A stretch of 64,000 bases of DNA from Silurus meridionalis (GCF_014805685.1 NC_060886.1:12717608-12781607); one strand, 5' to 3'. Numbered from the stretch's first letter, positions 48,451 through 61,345 are shown. Program-made: numbers and translations. The notes: generated by a model not told the origin, from the letters alone.

Positions 48451-51295
48451 TCTCACATGCTCTTTCTCTGTCTGTCTCTCTATTTTGTTCTTTTTCCTTT
48501 CTCCAGTCTCCCCTCCACCAGCACCTGTCTAAGGCGGGTATCAGCGTCTTTAAAACGTGCATAATTCTCTTTTGTCCTGTGGTTCTCTGGGTTCTTATCC
48601 GTCTTTTCTTTTCTTAAAACACAATTTTTCATGGCAGCCTTGAGGGGATGGCTAGTTATAGGAGGTTACAGTGTAGACATTTTTTTTTTTTTATTTAGGT
48701 CTATGTATTGCCCCTCAATTTATTGAAGCTTGTTTCATTCCCTGTGTAATAAATAGTTGTTAGTTAATGGAAATGTATAAAAGGCATATACATACATATG
48801 TGTATATATTATGCGATTCTCTGCTGCATTAGAGCTACAGCTCTAGCACACACGTGCTTAATCGTGGAGTGTTGAAAGGGCTAAAAGGCTTGCATGCACT
48901 CTGCACTGTTTTTCTAAATGGGACATTTAAAACAAAGTTATTAGGGCTACAAACTGATTTTACAGAGTCATTCTATGAAACACGCTTGACCTGCTCTCAC
49001 ATGTATGTGCACACATGCAGGCAATTGACACACTTACAAACACAAAAGTAAATACAAATGTTATTTGACTCTCTACTAAAGTCTTGACCCGGACTGAGCA
49101 TCACTCCTGGCATGAGAGCTGTCATTGTCGGCTGTCTCCCACTCAGTGTGCTTCACCAACTTTCAAGGACTTTGAAGAGTTGCTGACACTCTGTTTCACT
49201 TTCCCCTTCAGCCCCCTGTGTAATGATAAGTGGGCAGTTACCTGCTAAACACTCTGGGTCAAATCCAAAAGTGGACTCCTCCAATTTCATTCTCCAAGAG
49301 TGTTGATTTCTAATGTAGGTTCAGCAATAAGCAAATATTCAGAGTTCAGAAGGCAGTCAAAACACCAACTATTGACAACCTTGTTTTGCTGTTAGATGTG
49401 AAGTAGGATGTTTGTTTAGTTGCATGCAATTTTCGGGGACAGTTATCACTGTAATTCGAACTTTAACCTCATGACTGTAAAGTCAGAGTAAACTGTATTT
49501 TTGGCATTTTGACTTTAGAAGCTGCACAATACAGACTAATCACTGGCTACATTGTGTCTCATGATCTATTATAGGATGTTTCCATTAATGTTTTAGATCA
49601 ACCATAAAAATTATCTGTGTGGTATTTGTTCATTTAAAAAATGTTCTATACTCACAAGCATTTAAAACCCATTTCCAAATAGTCTTAACCCAGAAAAAAA
49701 AAGAAAAGAAAAGAATGTTGCACAAATGAATCAAAGTACTTTGCCACATTTCTTTACTTTTTTATTTATTTTTTTATTAAACACATATGCACATCAATGT
49801 AGCTTTTAGATATATCATAGCAGGAGTGTAGGAAATCTAAAGAGGTCAATGACTTATATCTGGTTTCAGATGGAAATATAACTGTGGAGTGTGACCTGAT
49901 GGTTCTACTGCAGTAAAACATAATGAGCAGAGCATTAAAGCAGCAGCACTAGATGAAGTTAATGGAGCTTGAACTGAGCTCCTAATTGCCTTGTCTCTGT
50001 AACATTTATTCTGCTTCAACAGGACCAAGCAACAGAGATCGGCTATTCAGGAAAAGATAGAGCTAAAAAACACAGTAGAGGTGACAGGAGAGGCATCATG
50101 GGGCACCAGAGCCTCAGTTCAGCAACGTGACACTGATCCATTACTCTCTTATCTGTCAAAATAGAACCCACACAACTAACATAATATTTTACATCACACA
50201 TGAATGGTTCTTGTTCTGCCAGCACACATGCAAGTTTTTGATAGGGAGCATAGAGGGGGGAAAAAAACAGGTGCCTCACATCGCACTTGCACATAGACAT
50301 TAAAAATGCTTTTAGTGGATGAGGCACTTAGCTGACTCTTAAAGCAGAGTGACACTCTTTCTGTGCCCCTGTGATGGGTCTATGCACTGCAATTACACAC
50401 ACAATTAGAGCCTCACACACTACCAAAACGTTGCTGCACTGAGATCTGCGCGAAAAGTGTGTTTTAATACATATGTGTTTGTGTGCATGTGGTGGTGTGA
50501 ACGTGGGACAGATCTGCAATGTAATGTATATCAATATATGCTTCTTATAAGCAAACTGTATTAAATAACTTTTTATTCCACTAATATTAATCTCTTCAAA
50601 ATAAGACTGTAGAACATTTTGCGTCTCTATACGATTTCTCTACAAATATTGCGAGGTTTGGAGACTCTGGAAATGGTGGCTGCAGTACTGCTTTTTTATG
50701 TGTGTACATCTCCAAGTACTGTACATAACCATACTGTTGAATATATGTGTATTGGTGGACGTGTGTAGTGCAAAATCATTATCTGTAGTTATATTTACAT
50801 GTTTTTTTTTAGCTTTAAAATGGAAGTGAGTATGGTCTGAATCAGAATCTTTTTTTTTTATGCTGAACCTTACACCCTTATACTCTTGAGTCCAAAATGG
50901 CTAATATTTAATAGCAAAAGATTTCACAAACAATCACTAGTCAGAACATGAGCAAGAATTAAACAAATAAACCTCCTGCAATACTATTTGCTTGATTTTT
51001 AGGTAAAATCATTGTAATAATTAAAAATGTTTGATGTAAAATTCAACACGTTCGGGGTGTTATTGAATCTTTTTAAAAAGTTTTTTTTCAGTTACTTATC
51101 ATGGAGCCATCAACATTAAATACAATGGCTCTTGTTTTTTAAATGATGTCTTTTGAAAGGTTTACTTAAAAGCTATTCCGTATAACGCTATACAGCTAAT
51201 TTCCTGACCAGTGATTAAGACCCATAGTTGGCCCATTTTATTGCCATTGAAGTTTTTTCATTAACAAATTTCAACAGTATATAGCAATTTGCAGA
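48451..51295. other. Non-coding DNA
   Basis: Pyrimidine-rich to about 48.6 kb, then AT-rich with some mixed-composition patches near 49.1-49.3 and 50.05-50.5 kb. Minus-strand frames of 60-94 codons have no domain. No repeat family recognised. Confidence 0.55.
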
Positions 51296-51299
51296 ATAC

Positions 51300-51540
51300 A
51301 ACATACTATATTGCCAAAGGTTTGTGGACACCTGGTCATAGGTATGGTATATGATTTTGATCATCAAATTCCACATTTAGTCCCAATTTGCTCTTATAAT
51401 TTCCATCACTATTATTGAAAGATGTTCCACTAGATTTTGGAGTGTGCTTGTAGACATTCAGCCACAAGTCAGGTACTGATGTAGGGTGGGGAGGCCTGGG
51501 GTGCAATCAGTGTTCCAATTCATCCCAAAGGTGTTTAACT
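51300..51540 (-). mobile_element. Truncated Tc1-like transposon, transposase C-terminus end
   Basis: The + strand starts ACTATATTGCCAAAGGTTTG, a Tc1-type terminal inverted repeat, then GTGGACACCTGGTCATAGG. On the minus strand the interval 51500-51540 reads AACACCTTTGGGATGAATTGG, the codons for the conserved 'EHLWDELE' segment of fish Tc1 transposases. It is followed by diverged matches to the known downstream sequence (AGGCCT, ACATCAGTACCTGAC, TGTGGCTGAATG, CTCCAAAATCTAGTGGAA). Only the 3' end of the element remains, so it is dead. Confidence 0.75.
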
Positions 51541-52034
51541 CCAACACCAGATGCCCTGTGGAACTTTCTGGAAAGCTTTGTATTTCTATGTTTTAAAACA
51601 ATCAATTTAACTGTTACTAAACTCTTATTTAGGTTACAGGCTACTTCAAATGTATACATTATTTAGTTTTTGGATTTGGTACATTTCATAAAGTATGCTG
51701 GACATGATATCAGAATGTATTATGAAACTGGGACACACTTACGGTGTTGCAGTAGGTCTACAAAGCATGGATCCTTCATTATAATTCCCATATGCTTTTC
51801 TGAGAACAATTTCTTTGTAAATAATGTTGGAGAATGAGCATTAAAGCTCACACCAAAAAAGTGCAACGAACCTACAAATTGTACAGAATTTTTTTAATGA
51901 ATTTAAATTTTGTAGAAAGCTCAAAAGAGATATGCAGCACTTTGCACAGCATGTGGTCTGCATGACCTATATGGAGCTCTGTTTTCATAAATGAAAGCAT
52001 ATTTCTTTCGCTTGTACAAAAGATATGGTGGACC
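51541..52034. other. Non-coding DNA
   Basis: Nothing recognised beyond the Tc1 remnant. Confidence 0.55.
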
Positions 52035-52058
52035 TTTTTTTTTTTTTTTTTTTTTTTT
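52035..52058. repeat. poly-T run (24)
   Basis: 24 consecutive T, perhaps the tail of a minus-strand retroposon; no body recognised. Confidence 0.85.
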
Positions 52059-52410
52059 AAATCTTTATTAGCTGCATTGTTAACCACTGCTAACCATTAT
52101 TTGAAGAACAATTCATCTGGAGTGAGAATTTGATTGAAACTTGGCAACCCTCCCCACAGGTTTCAGCAAGCTGCTCTTTAAAGCCCAATATTAAAGTAAC
52201 TCTTTTGTTTCATCTGGTGGAATCCCAGTCCCCGAAGCTGGCAAAAATCTTAATTTATTATCTGTATCTTTTCAGGATGGCTTATCTGTTCAATCAGAAT
52301 AATATATTTGTATCGGTATGGTCACAGTATTGGAACACATTTGGGCAGTGTGAGCCACACTCATCTTTCTAAGAATCACCTGGTACTGCAATACTGAAGT
52401 TTCAGTGTCT
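52059..52410. other. Non-coding DNA
   Basis: Nothing recognised. Confidence 0.5.
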
Positions 52411-52411
52411 G

Positions 52412-52563
52412 GCAGTTCCAACATTTTCCAGCTCCAGCAGCACACGAGATAATGATCAAGCCCTTTGTGAGCTGGATCAGCCTGCTCTAGAAGCAGTGAC
52501 AGCTTAAAATTACCCTGGACAGTGGGCTCTCTAAAGCTGAGGATTGAGAACCCGTGGTGTGAA
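52412..52563 (+). repeat. Interspersed fish repeat ('…AGGATTGAGAACC…')
   Basis: The order TCCAGCAGCACACGAGATAATG, ATCAAGCCCTTTGTGAGCTG, GCAGTGACAGCTTAAAAT, GTGGGCTCTCTAAAGCTGAG, GATTGAGAACCCGTGGTGTG matches a repeat common in fish that ends '…CCAGGACCAGGATTGAGAACCACTG'. It explains the 102-codon minus-strand open frame there. The element class is not certain. Confidence 0.5.
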
Positions 52564-52879
52564 AATGAATGTCCTGGGGTTGTTTGTGTCGGGCTCACGT
52601 CAAATAATGGAATAAGTCTTGAATGGGATTACTTAATGAACAAGTAATGATTTGAAAATCCCTAATAAGACAAAAAAAAAAATCTTAAAATGATACATAT
52701 TTATTTCCACCAGTCCCAAAGTTCAGACCATGGCTATGAAGTTAAAAGCACTTTAACACTGATCCTAACACTGTCCATCTGTGTACATAATCTCTTTCTG
52801 TATCTGCAAAGCCATTATCTCTCTTTCTGTGTCTTCAGTTGGGTAAATTCAGTGTGTGCATTATACCACAGTGCCATGT
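52564..52879. other. Non-coding DNA
   Basis: Nothing recognised. Confidence 0.5.
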
Positions 52880-53180
52880 GGCTCCATGTTTAGTCCCTGG
52901 CCCCTAGCATGGGGTCCCTTATTTAGCGGATTAGCTGCACAGTCGTGGGCTTGGATCCAAAGCCTCATGGTTTTGTGATTTCAAAGCCTTCTGGGTGCAG
53001 TGGAAACAGGCTTTTGGAACCTGAGCCAAAAACTCTCGGTAGCCTGTTGTGTCTGACACATTGCCATGGAAGCGGCAGGAGACCAATCTGACAACATTGT
53101 TGATTACTTAGCGATTAGTCAGTGGTTCCTCCAGAGACAGCTATTAGTGATGACCATGTACACTTCGTGAAAGGGAGAAG
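52880..53180. promoter_or_regulatory. Conserved-element-like block with X-box-like site
   Basis: Complex, balanced composition. ATTGCCATGGAAGC at 53060-53073 is 13 of 14 to the RFX X-box. No repeats and no gene frame. Confidence 0.28.
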
Positions 53181-54486
53181 TTTAACACAGTATAATTATA
53201 TTTACAACGCTACAGACCGTGATGATATCTACGCCTCATTTTCTGACTTATGATCATGTGACATTTTGTACTGCTGTGCTGCATTAATAGAATGACTTTT
53301 TACTAAGCCACATGGATTTGCATTCCTGCAGTATACCATTTGCAGATGTAGTAAAAGTCAATTGTCCCCTGCGACCTGTCATACTGCTGCTATGTGCTAA
53401 TATACCTGAAGTTCTACGGTTGGTGCTGAGTAAGTATGATGAGGGCTCCCTCCTCCACACCGCCTCCTCTATGTTGCCTCCCTGTCATTCACTTTTCATT
53501 TACTGCAGAAACCAAAGGCTCGTGAACCTGCTATTATGCAAATGGATGCACAGTGATACTGTTTTGATAACAGCTCTTGGTCAGCCCACATCCCAAAGCA
53601 AATGGTTATTACTTCATGACTTTTTGAGAAAACAGACATGCAGATTCCAGTGATTTTCATATGTGGGTGTATATTGCAGTAACTGCTGTACGTGCCTGAA
53701 GGAGATGGATGTGCTGTGTTTCTCTTTGCATTATGCATGCACGATGCCCCAAGAGTTATTGACAGTTGGAAAGGTTTGCCAAATTCACATGCATATTCCT
53801 TATTTTCATAAATGTGTGTGTATGAGTGTATGTGTTTGTATCAGTGGGAAGTGGTCTTGAGTGTGTCTCTATGGCACTGTCTTTGTGTGTGGGTGTGTGT
53901 ATTTGTGTGCATGTGTATATGAGTGAGTCACTCTCTGTACTTGACCCTGGCACTGCCTACACAAACAGACCCCAGCTAAGTGCTTTCTTTGTAATGGCTT
54001 TGTATTCGCTCATCATTTGACCTTCAACCTTGCCAGAGCTTCCTCCTTCTCCTCTTCACCACCTTTTAGCCCCCTGTACTATTTATACTAGCAGTTTTTC
54101 AACCGCCTGCTATCCCACACATATACTGGATGCTGCAATAACTCTGTTGAAATATGGCATATGTGCACATTTATGCTCGGAATAACTCTTAAGCCAAAAC
54201 AAGTCTGAGGAGAATTTACGGCTTTTTTTTTTCTTCACATCAAGTCGAATAGTGTTTGAAAAGTGTTAGATTTGTTAAAAATGCTTTTGATACAATAAAA
54301 CCTTCCCTGACCTTATGTGTTATAAGTTTTCATAGTAAACAGTCAATAGGTGGTGCTATTCTGTTTTTATTGTAGTAGAGCTGGGTGGAGTCACATACTG
54401 TTTGGCAGCTGCTTCCACCCCCTCCCCTTTTTCTCCTCTGTCTGTCCTATCCTCTCGGAGTGATGCAACGCTTCAGTGTGGCCACA

Positions 54487-54488
<2 letters not shown>
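53181..54488. other. Non-coding DNA
   Basis: A 113-codon + frame at 53312-53653 has no domain and is within chance length. Imperfect GT-rich sequence lies at 53.81-53.92 kb. Confidence 0.55.

Positions 54489-54547
<59 letters not shown>
54489..54547. repeat. (CA)n microsatellite
   Basis: About 29 CA units. A short GT run at 54614-54629 follows in the opposite sense. Confidence 0.97.
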
Positions 54548-54548
<1 letters not shown>

Positions 54549-54639
54549 TTACAAAGGACAAAAACTCAGTCTCTCATACTCACATAGGAGATCAGAAACA
54601 GAAAAGGCAGCATTGTGTGTGTGTGTGTTTGTTGCGATG

Positions 54640-54870
54640 CTCCCTCCCCACGAAGCACTTGGGTGAATGCCTGGGTGTGAATGGGGGTCAGAGGCAGCGG
54701 TGGCCCCTTACTACATCCCGCCGAGCCTCATTTTCGCACATTAATCACCCCCATTCACAGATAATGAGCTCCCCCTCAGTAGCGTTTAACCGCTCTCCCT
54801 GTCCTTTGGACCTGCTCATTTGGACCTCAGCAGGGGGGATAGTGTCTGTTGTGTAATTCCAATCAGAGCT
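54640..54870. promoter_or_regulatory. CpG-bearing conserved-element-like block
   Basis: One of the most GC-rich blocks in the window (GGCAGCGGTGGCCCC, CATCCCGCCGAGCC), followed by ACATTAATCACCCCC, TAATGAGC and a TGTCCTTTGGACC palindromic stretch. The window's (CA)n and (GT)n runs flank it. It could be an enhancer or a distal promoter. Not proven. Confidence 0.3.
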
Positions 54871-55091
54871 GTAAACAGGTTGACCATCTTATCTGCTCCC
54901 GAGGTATATGACAACAAAGAGAATCATCTTCTCTGAATCTGTTTCCTTCCCTCTTGATCTTTTTCTCACTCATTTTTTTTTCTCTCTGTCGGTTTGGTGC
55001 TCTTGTTGTTCTCTGGTTCTCTCACTCATAAAAATATGAGTGAACGCTGTTTCCTCCCTTGCTGTGTGGTATGTGAAAGTGAGTGTGTCTG

Positions 55092-55094
<3 letters not shown>

Positions 55095-55160
<66 letters not shown>

Positions 55161-55174
55161 AGAGAGAGAGAGAG
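55095..55174. repeat. Compound (GT)n-(GA)n microsatellite
   Basis: About 25 GT units (55095-55145) passing into GA repeats with one AA interruption. Confidence 0.97.
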
Positions 55175-55950
<776 letters not shown>

Positions 55951-56282
55951 GTGTATGTGTGTATAACATAAATGAATGAAAAAGCTTTTGTGTTATATAG
56001 AAATGTGAGTGTACATTATGTAAATGAAAGTTACAGGCAGAGTAAATGAGCCCTGTAGCAGTGTTGTAATGTGAGTCAGGTCAGGAGGGATTTCCTCCTT
56101 GTGTATCTCTCACAGGGGGAACATGGGAACTAAGGGATAATTAAAACATGCTATTAGCTGAGAGGCCACACTGTCATGATAAGAAAAAGAGAGGCTGGGG
56201 GAAATTAGCCAGCACCGCGTCTCTGTCAAACAACGCCCCGACTGTGCCAACACTCAGTAGGAGACTCTGTCCCCCTCGCTCT

Positions 56283-56285
<3 letters not shown>
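55951..56285. other. Non-coding DNA
   Basis: Mixed composition with some CpGs near 56.21-56.28 kb. Nothing recognised. Confidence 0.5.

Positions 56286-56330
<45 letters not shown>
56286..56330. repeat. (GT)n microsatellite
   Basis: About 22 GT units, then GCGTGTG. Confidence 0.97.
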
Positions 56331-56333
<3 letters not shown>

Positions 56334-57054
56334 TGTGTTGTCTGTGCGTGTGTGCCATTGTTTATAGGCTGTTAAATTTTCTGACACTTTTATAGGGCTG
56401 CTGTCCTCTAGAACAAAGTGAATGGCTGCTGTCATGAGCAGCTAGAATAACACTCTCATTCTTCTCACCTACAGCACTACAGGTCTATTTTCTAATTAGG
56501 CCTGTGTTCTTAATTAAAATGTATGGTTCAAGTCTAATAAACATTCAGTAGGCTATGAGTTGAAAATGGAGAGGGAAGCACTCATGAGCTGCGCTTTTAG
56601 TGCCTTGATGATTTATTATTTATTGCTGCCTTCATTGTGAAAAGACTGTAGTTGGGAGTGTTGGTTCTATGAAGAGCAGAAATAAATGAATTGGTGACAG
56701 TCAGTGCAGAGCGTCTTGCCTCTTGGACTAGCTATTTATGTTTGTACACTTGCATGAGCGTGGAACCTTTTAGAAAGCAATGTATACCTTATTAATGAAT
56801 CCTCAGTAATGACTGTGGTATAAAGAAAGTTAAATGTAATGGGCTGTTTGGTTATCTAGGAGAGTAGATAAAGGCGTGCCACCGGAGAGCCTACGGAGGA
56901 AATGAAAACACACAGACAGTCTTTCTCATTTGCTAATTCTGTTCCTTCCTGTATCTGCGATGTATTTTCTACTCACACACTCACTTCTCTGCTCTGCCCC
57001 CCTTCTACTTCATCTTGCTCTTTGATGACTTCCTCGCTCTTCTCCACATTTCTC

Positions 57055-57058
<4 letters not shown>
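56331..57058. other. Non-coding DNA
   Basis: Nothing recognised. Includes mixed-composition sequence near 56.5-56.7 kb. Confidence 0.5.

Positions 57059-57121
<63 letters not shown>
57059..57121. repeat. (CT)n microsatellite
   Basis: About 31 uninterrupted CT units. Confidence 0.97.
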
Positions 57122-57124
<3 letters not shown>

Positions 57125-57942
57125 GCAGTTGCCTCCTCCTGAGATGGTGGTTATAAACAGTCTGCGGGTGCCTGTGGATAAGACCTGGTTCATGCTGGGA
57201 AAGCTCTCTATCTATCTCTCATCTGCTTTCCCTCTTTCTCCATCTCATAAAGGAAGACAAGGACACACTCGTAAATACACCATCTTAGGAAGTCTTCACT
57301 GTATGACTAAAGGGTGTGCTGCTTCAAGGTCAATTGTTATATGAGTGAATCTGTGTTAATTTACAGTCAAGAACAGCTCTAAGCTTGAATTGGTCAATAA
57401 AGTCATACATTTATAAATACAATTATAGTATATGTTGTTTGTATGAAGGTAGGTAGGCATGTATGTACAGTATATGTACAGTAAATGTATGTATATGTAT
57501 TTATGGCATTTGTAGAGAAGATAAAAGGCAGAGAATAAAAAGAGCAATCATGGTCATAATAAATAGATGATATAGCAGGTGACTGCTCTACAGTGGTTGT
57601 ACTGTAATTACCATTATAATGAGTTTCCTTCTAATAAGGATGCACTTAATTATGTCTGCTCAGTGCCCTCTTAATTCAGACATACTTACACACAACCCTT
57701 TCTATTAGATTACACTTACTTCTCTTCATGAAATGATGAAAAATTTCTAGCTTTTATTCTGTCGGAGGTTTCTCTTTTCTCTTCTGTCAACTCACAATGT
57801 AAAAGCAGATTTTAGCTCTTCTTATTTATATCTGATTGTTGTCTTATTGTTACAAGTGTAAAGCTTATTTATTGATAATCTACAAGTTACTCTTGACCAC
57901 TTTCCCTCAATTTCATTGAGTTTCAAAAAACAGTGAGTTAGC
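57122..57942. other. Non-coding DNA
   Basis: AT-rich with a GTATGTAT-type tract near 57.46-57.50 kb. No gene. Confidence 0.55.
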
Positions 57943-58464
57943 AACCTTTGACATTGGTCTTCTTCTTCTTTCGGCTTCTCCCATTAGGGGTCGCCACAGC
58001 AGATCATCCGTCTCTATACCCCCCTGTCCTCTACATCTGCCTCTTTCAACCCAACTACCTGCATGTCTTCCCCCACCACATCCATAAACCTCCTTCTTGG
58101 TCTTCCTCTTTTCCTCCTTCCTGGTGGCTCCATCCTCAGCATTCTTCCACCGATATACCCCATGTCCCTCCTCTGCACATGTCCAAACCATCTCAATCTC
58201 GCCTTCCTCGCTTTGTCCCCAAAACGTCCTACATGTGCTGTGCCTCTAATAAAATCATTTCTAATCGTGTCCATTATCGTCACTCCCAACGAAAACCTTA
58301 ACATCTTCAGCTCTGCTACCTCCAGCTCCACCTCCTGTCTTTTACTCAATGTCACTGTCTCTAAACCATACAACATCGCAGGTCTCACCACAGTCCTATA
58401 AACTTTTCCTTATATATGGTGAATTATTGAGAAACAATTTCAGACTCTAACCGTTGACATTGGT
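57943..58464 (-). mobile_element. 5'-truncated RTE-like LINE insertion with target duplication
   Basis: On the minus strand the interval 58014-58410 encodes the C-terminus of a fish non-LTR reverse transcriptase. It begins …YRTVVRPAMLYGLE and continues through LRWFGHVQRRDMGYIGGR and GRRKRGRPRRRFMDVV, a signature very common in teleost genomes. The frame is cut by TAG at 58014-58016, where the usual 'RW' would be. The ancestral ending RRMI…CGDP and its TAA (57984-57986) are still present beyond it. The 3' tail is AAGAAGAAGAAG. A 16-bp direct repeat flanks it: 57943-57958 and 58449-58464, 15 of 16 identical (core TTGACATTGGT). The clade call (RTE-like) rests on the short-repeat tail and C-terminal motif and is not certain. 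It is dead and truncated. Confidence 0.75.
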
Positions 58465-58531
58465 ATAGAGTCTGAAATTGTTTCTCAGTGAACTTAACTC
58501 ACCTGTTTTCTTTTGCCCATATTCACCATAT
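58414..58531. repeat. Inverted repeat at the LINE 5' junction
   Basis: Inner perfect 22-bp arms at 58428-58449 and 58466-58487 (GAGAAACAATTTCAGACTC and its complement, plus ends), with a 16-nt loop that is mostly the target duplication. Outer 11-bp perfect arms ATATGGTGAAT (58414-58424) and its complement (58521-58531). The left arms sit exactly between the LINE body and its right-hand target duplication. Confidence 0.9.
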
Positions 58532-60535
58532 TCAAACTGGAATGTGGTCTTGTATGTTTATACACATTTGGAGATTTCTACAAGTAAAGTTCTCAGTAGA
58601 TACAGACTATATATACACAAGACATACAGGTGTTTCAGTGTTTGTTGACTGCATGGAGCTGTAGTTGGGGACATGGCTGTGTGTATTTCCTGACGAAACT
58701 CCAGATGAACTGTGTAGAGTGAGTCTGAGCTCCAGGCATCAACATGTTAAAAATATCTCGCAGGCCGCAACAAGAAGAGCGATGTCAGTTGCTCCACTTC
58801 CTTCTGTGTCTCTCAGGCACACGCCTTCTTCTTGCTCTCATCGCATCTTTGTTACATCTCTTCCAGGGAGTAGTTCAGGTGGGTATGTGTGCTTGTGTGT
58901 CTTTGTTTTTCCTATAATAAGTTAATAATACCACACTAGCATTAATAAAGTTTGAGGTACTACAGTCACTTGCAACTTTTCTGTATATTAACATGATATG
59001 GGATTATTTACCCTTGAGTAACATATATCTTATGAAGATGACACTTAATCGTAAACCCACCCAAACCACCTTTATATACACAGACAAATACAGTATTTAG
59101 CCCCTGACAATTCATTTTAAATATTTTTAATTATTTGTATTATTTTATTGTAATAATTGGGGATTTGTTTCAGCTTTAGATTTGTTGAGAGAATTTTATA
59201 CCAGGCCCTACAAAAATATGACTGATTAAATTTTTTTTTATCTCTAGTAAAGTGTATTTAAAAAAAAAAAAAAACATGTAAAACAATTAAATAAAAAAGC
59301 AACTTAACATCAATTTAGGAAAATATATATATATATATTTTCAAATATAACAGCAAGATCATTAATAATAATAAAAAATAATAATAAATAAATAAATAAA
59401 TAAAGGGATAGTTTCTTAGAACTAGACCTTCTTAGAACATCATCTGCTTATTGCTGATTGGTTCCAACCCATGTCTGCCTGAGTGAGTGTGAAAAACTGA
59501 GAGCTGGAGCCTGTTTAGAATAAGAGGACATATGAGCCAGTATATGAATACAGTATATTGATGCTTTTATTTCTGCTTGTCTTTTTCGAGGGGATTAATA
59601 TGATGTTATCTTGAATATGCTGTCACAGCATGACTAAGTATGTGAACACTGAAAACCTACCTAAAGGGAGCTGGGTTATTTAGAAGAACAAATATTTCTA
59701 CTCTGTTATCAAATTGTAAACAAAATATTGCAGTCTGTTTTTTTCTTCCCTTCTTGGGATACTCATAAACCGTATCCAATCAGCATTGAACAAGTGATGT
59801 TCCATAAGGAGCCACCCTCTGGGGAATAATTATACTTAAATGAAAGTATAGATAATGTGTCAAAATGTAATTAACGGTTGAGGTATCCAGTCAAATACAC
59901 AAGTGAAAAAAAGCTAGTTTAAATGTACACTTTGAATGACTAACAGATGAAACAAATGAAATTTTTCATGTGTAAATTAAATACTGTCTAGCCTGGCATT
60001 AGCTAAGAATGCAGGCTAATTGAGTGAAAATATATTTTTCTGAATACGAGAGTACAAAGCATTCAATTTCAGTAACACTTGTAAAAAAAATATTGTCTAG
60101 ATCATATTTAAGTACATTAACAAAGTATAAGTACTCAAATGTCTTTTGCTTCTGCTTACTTATAAGTTACTGCTTGTAAAGTGGAGCTGCACTACATTTT
60201 TTCCCAAATCCAGCATATAACAAATTCTAACCATTATCACCGACGGTTTATTTCACCCTGATTAGCACTTCTATATAAGTCTTAGTTTGCAAGCACCTCA
60301 TTGGCAAGCTTTGTTATAATAGTCTATTGTACCATTGTCTCACTCATAGGCTGCATATGTTCCCTATTATTTCTTGTTCAAGGAAAACAATTTTTTGTAC
60401 TATTACTGTTGTCTGTTGCACTTTATACAATAAAAATTCTGCACTTGTTCCCACTGACTCTAAAATGTGTTGTTCTTCTAAAGTGTTTTGCATGTCTGGC
60501 ATTGTTTTTCCATTTGTATTTAGAGAAAGATTAGT
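58532..60535. other. AT-rich non-coding DNA
   Basis: Short AT and AATA runs near 59.32-59.40 kb. Two overlapping 70-77-codon + frames at 60.30-60.54 kb are hydrophobic and AT-derived; they may be a decayed retroposon tail ('TGTTGCACTTTATACAATAAA'). Confidence 0.5.
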
Positions 60536-60539
60536 AACA

Positions 60540-60655
60540 TAAGATAAGATATACCTTTATTTGTCCCACAGTGGAAGAATTTCTCTGTTACAGCAGCAAA
60601 GAAAAAGAAATGTGCAAATAAGTAAAAAAATAAATAAATAAATAAAAAATAAAAA
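60540..60655 (+). repeat. Retroposon 3'-fragment ('TTTATTTGTCCCACAGTGG')
   Basis: GATAAGATATACCTTTATTTG, TCCCACAGTGGAAGAATTTC, CTGTTACAGCAGCAAAG is a very common fish interspersed sequence, usually 'CTTTATTAGTCCCACAGTGGGGAAATTC…ACAGCAGCAAAG'. It is followed by AAATAAATAAATAAA, a retroposon-like tail. Confidence 0.6.
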
Positions 60656-60873
60656 AAAGCTAGCTAAAATAATAATAACTAAATTCACATATTGAAATAT
60701 CAACATTTAGTCATTGGTACTGGATATTTGGCAGCTATTTGACATTTCAGACAGCTGTGTGATACTTAGTACCTTTCCATATATCAGAGGCAATAAATCT
60801 AAATTCTTACTTTTTTTTTTTTAAGGCTCTGTACCATACACAACTACTGCACCCAGTCTTCTTTCTTCATATA

Positions 60874-60875
<2 letters not shown>

Positions 60876-60924
<49 letters not shown>
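60876..60924. repeat. (CT)n microsatellite
   Basis: About 24 CT units, continuing as imperfect CT to about 60981. Confidence 0.97.
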
Positions 60925-60930
<6 letters not shown>

Positions 60931-61079
60931 TTCTCTCTAGCTCTCTTTTAACTTCTCTCTTTCTCTCTTTCTTTCTCTCTAACTGCAGTGCTTTTATTCT
61001 GCCTTTCCCCATCTCCCAATCTCTATCTCTCTTAATCCCTCCCTTTTTCTACTGTAGTTCCCACTGTTTTACTTTGAAC

Positions 61080-61345
61080 ATCAGACAGGGCTTTAGCTTG
61101 TCATTCTGCCTGCTGGCTCCCGGAGGATCTTTTCATTAGGAGCAATGCCTGGCTGGTGGAGTGATCAGGATTTGCTCAGTAAACATTACCTCATAAGTAC
61201 CCCTGGCAGGGTGCAGGTCTCGGGTGGAGGGGTTGCCGTGGGAACGCAGGAGCACCATGGCCCTGCTTAAAGATGGCTCGCTATAATGAGGGGACAAAGA
61301 AGGGAATGCCCTCACTCAGGCACCAGGTCAAAGGCACAGCTATTC
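61080..61345. promoter_or_regulatory. Conserved-element-like block with X-box-like site
   Basis: GC-rich, complex, CpG-bearing. GTTGCCGTGGGAAC at 61232-61245 is 13 of 14 to the RFX X-box consensus. It also has CAGTAAACATTACC (forkhead-like) and GCTATAATGAGG (homeodomain-like). No gene frame. Confidence 0.32.

Noticed and set aside
52290..52598. 102-codon minus-strand open frame
   Set aside because: Falls across a recognised interspersed fish repeat.
53312..53653. 113-codon open frame on the plus strand
   Set aside because: No domain or splice context; several frames this long are expected by chance.
54385..54856. Thr-His repeat open frames up to 126 codons
   Set aside because: Translation through the CA microsatellite; no protein features outside the repeat.
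58428..58487. 22-bp perfect hairpin considered as a microRNA precursor
   Set aside because: Perfect pairing with no mismatches and its position at a LINE junction fit a template-switch product better than a microRNA.
58849..58884. Possible 12-nt micro-exon between TTCCAG and GTGGGT
   Set aside because: Too short and with a weak donor; expected by chance.
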